From assembly GCA_030630165.1 (NCBI GenBank), contig DAOVNN010000162.1:1-6722 (forward strand): a stretch of DNA of 6,722 bases, read 5' to 3'. The position numbers and the translations under genes are program-made. The stretch is from Candidatus Krumholzibacteriota bacterium (GTDB lineage Bacteria; Krumholzibacteriota; Krumholzibacteriia; Krumholzibacteriales; Krumholzibacteriaceae). This document shows, piece after piece, positions 5,088-6,722 of this stretch. The notes beneath the pieces were generated by a model that saw only the letters and a list, made by a program, of their open reading frames with translations, made no database searches and had not been told where the DNA came from. Positions within the stretch are counted from its first letter, which is position 1. Each line of letters begins with the position of its first letter.

Positions 5088-6722
5088 ATGAATGCTCGCA
5101 TAACTTTCGTAATCGCCGCGGGGATAATCCTGCTCGCCGCGGCTTCTTCGTTTCTATTCGCTGCCGGAGACACGGAACAACAGCGGGGCGGCCCGGTAGA
5201 GCCGGCATCCCGCGACATCGGAAAGGGCGGATTCATACCTCCACTGGTATACATGCATAACCTGCACGCGACACCTCAGCAGATCATGGCAATGCCGCAG
5301 GCGCCCATAGCCTGGGACTGGCGGACCAGCGGTGACGTAACTTCGGTAAAGAATCAGAATCCCTACGGCACATGCTGGGCGTTCTCCGCGATCGGATGCC
5401 TCGAATCGGCACTTCACATCCAGAACGGGCTTACCCGAGACTATTCCGAGTACAACGTCGTATCATGCGCCGACAGCCGCATATATGACCTGCAGGGATA
5501 CAACTGCAACGCCGGCGGAAACGCCGTCATCGCGACGAACTACCTCTCATTGCTAGGCTCGATAAACGAATCCAATGACCCTTACCCCGGCTCCTGCCCC
5601 TTGATGACGGGCTGCATGGATGCAACTCCGTACCTGCAGCTCAACGTCAGGGAATTCCGCGTGATAACCGGCGCGCCGCCGATCTACCCTCTCGACGAAG
5701 AAGCGATAAAGAACGCCGTCATGACATACGGGCCGGTCTACACAGCGATGTACAGCGGCTGGGCAGAGTTCAATGACTACGACACCGACACCTGCCTCAC
5801 CTACACCGGGTCGGAGTATCCCCCCAATCACAGTGTTCTGATAGTCGGCTGGAACGACACTCTCTGCGGCGGCACGGAGGGGGCCTGGATAGTGAAGAAC
5901 TCCTGGGGCGCCTCGTGGGGAGACGCCGGCTACTTCTATATAAAATACGGCCACGCCAAGATCGGATCATACTCGAGCGTGATTACCCGGTACAAGTTTC
6001 ACGATGACCGCGAGAAGATCTACTACCGCGACGAGTACGGATATAACTGGTACTCCGGCTGGACCGATGATACCGACTGGGGGATGATAAAAACTATCCC
6101 CGACTGGAGCGGCTTCCTTCATGCCGTTGATATCTGGACGACATGGAATCCCTGCAACTACCGTATTATGGTATACGATGATTTTTCGGGCGGCAGCCTC
6201 CAGAATCTTCTCGGCGGACCGTACGACGGCTCGTTGCAGGAAATGGGATTTTACAGCATCGACCTTCCCGAATCGATAGACGTCGTGTGCGGCGACCCGA
6301 TATTCATCGCTGTAAGATTCAACACACCGGGCACGGGTGACTGCCTGCCGAACGACCACTACGGACCGATGGCGACGGACCGGTCATGGGCCAGCAACAG
6401 CGGCACTGTCTGGGCAGCCCAGGACCAGGGAGACAAGAATATCGGCGACCTCTGCATCCGGGGACGCGTACTGCCCGACTGTTACCTCCCCGTCCCGCAT
6501 CTCGACATCAGTATATTCCACACAGAGATCGTCACCCCCGGCGCCACCGATTTCAAGCGTTACTGGGTCGAGGTCCACAACCGCGATGATGTCCCTTCCG
6601 AGTTCTTCGAGCCTGCTCCCGACCTGCCTCCTTTTACTCCTGACAATTCAAGGGGCAGGTTCGATATCCAGAACGCGTATGACTGGGACATGCTGAACCA
6701 ATTCGGCGAACTCGATTCATAC
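5088..6722 (+). CDS. Secreted C1 (papain-like) cysteine protease with lectin-like C-terminal region (3' end outside window)
   Basis: The frame is open from ATG 5088 to the last base (545 codons) with no stop, so the C-terminus is missing. AAGGA (5075-5079) sits eight bases upstream. Residues 1-26 form a Sec signal ending in LFAA, with cleavage expected before G27. The prosegment is short (about 27-73), without the long inhibitory I29-type prodomain. The papain domain starts at about 74 (APIAWDWR) and has oxyanion Q90 (VKNQ), catalytic C96 (GTCWAFS), H248 (PPNHSVLIVGW) and N271 (WIVKNSWG). C127 and C140 occupy the Cys56 and Cys63 positions of papain, but the Cys22 position is Y93. After about 305 comes a beta-rich region (YYRDEYGYNWYSGWTDDTDWG, AVDIWTTWNPCNYRIMVYDD, FIAVRFNT) resembling the lectin-like domain found after C1 domains. 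From 468 a CARDB-like strand pattern begins (HLDISIF...RYWVEVHN). It is likely an exported or cell-surface protease. Confidence 0.95.
   Translation, partial: MNARITFVIAAGIILLAAASSFLFAAGDTEQQRGGPVEPASRDIGKGGFIPPLVYMHNLHATPQQIMAMPQAPIAWDWRTSGDVTSVKNQNPYGTCWAFSAIGCLESALHIQNGLTRDYSEYNVVSCADSRIYDLQGYNCNAGGNAVIATNYLSLLGSINESNDPYPGSCPLMTGCMDATPYLQLNVREFRVITGAPPIYPLDEEAIKNAVMTYGPVYTAMYSGWAEFNDYDTDTCLTYTGSEYPPNHSVLIVGWNDTLCGGTEGAWIVKNSWGASWGDAGYFYIKYGHAKIGSYSSVITRYKFHDDREKIYYRDEYGYNWYSGWTDDTDWGMIKTIPDWSGFLHAVDIWTTWNPCNYRIMVYDDFSGGSLQNLLGGPYDGSLQEMGFYSIDLPESIDVVCGDPIFIAVRFNTPGTGDCLPNDHYGPMATDRSWASNSGTVWAAQDQGDKNIGDLCIRGRVLPDCYLPVPHLDISIFHTEIVTPGATDFKRYWVEVHNRDDVPSEFFEPAPDLPPFTPDNSRGRFDIQNAYDWDMLNQFGELDSY

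Noticed and set aside
5092..5103. Three-codon open frame (ATG CTC GCA TAA) overlapping the protease start
   Set aside because: It starts 4 nt downstream of the well-placed ATG 5088 and encodes only three residues; most likely coincidence.
5553..6359. Two minus-strand open frames of 133 and 130 codons inside the C1 protease gene
   Set aside because: The plus strand holds intact catalytic motifs through this stretch, and the minus frames show no family motif; they result from GC-biased third positions.

Overview
The window carries seven protein-coding genes and no RNA gene, mobile element or CRISPR array. It looks like chromosome from a diderm (outer-membrane) bacterium. It opens with the C-terminal end of a TamB-type outer-membrane biogenesis protein and encodes two lipoproteins and a secreted protease. 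GC is moderately high by eye, with strong Shine-Dalgarno sequences (AAAGGA, GAGGTGA, AAGGAG) before most genes. The papain-like protease with a lectin-like tail, next to an M28 lipoprotein peptidase, recalls poorly cultivated FCB-group or Krumholzibacteriota-like lineages. That placement is an impression, not a demonstrated fact.

Layout. Positions 1-375 (+) are the TamB C-terminus. Positions 445-885 (+) encode a small, cysteine-rich lipoprotein of unknown function. An AT-rich 209-bp intergenic region follows, with a consensus -35 box and a near-perfect 13+13 bp inverted repeat covering the -10 region. It drives a two-gene unit (+): a four-helix membrane protein with a cytosolic domain (1095-1961), then 12 nt later a winged-helix DNA-binding protein (1974-2585). 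I recognise neither protein by name. This pair and its operator-like palindrome are the best candidate for an undescribed regulatory system here.

A convergent unit on the minus strand ends 9 nt away. It consists of an M28-family lipoprotein metallopeptidase (4926-3295) followed, after a single nucleotide, by a YgeA-like aspartate/glutamate racemase (3293-2595). Divergent from the peptidase, a C1 (papain-like) cysteine protease with a signal peptide and lectin-like C-terminal region starts at 5088 and runs off the right edge.

How the genes may work together (inference): the C1 protease and the M28 peptidase are both exported and share a 161-bp divergent intergenic region, which fits extracellular or periplasmic protein breakdown. 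The cytosolic racemase is likely translationally coupled to the M28 gene and may process the imported amino acids. The racemase has Val where its relatives carry a catalytic Cys or Thr, so its activity is an open question. No stretch longer than about 210 bases lacks a gene.
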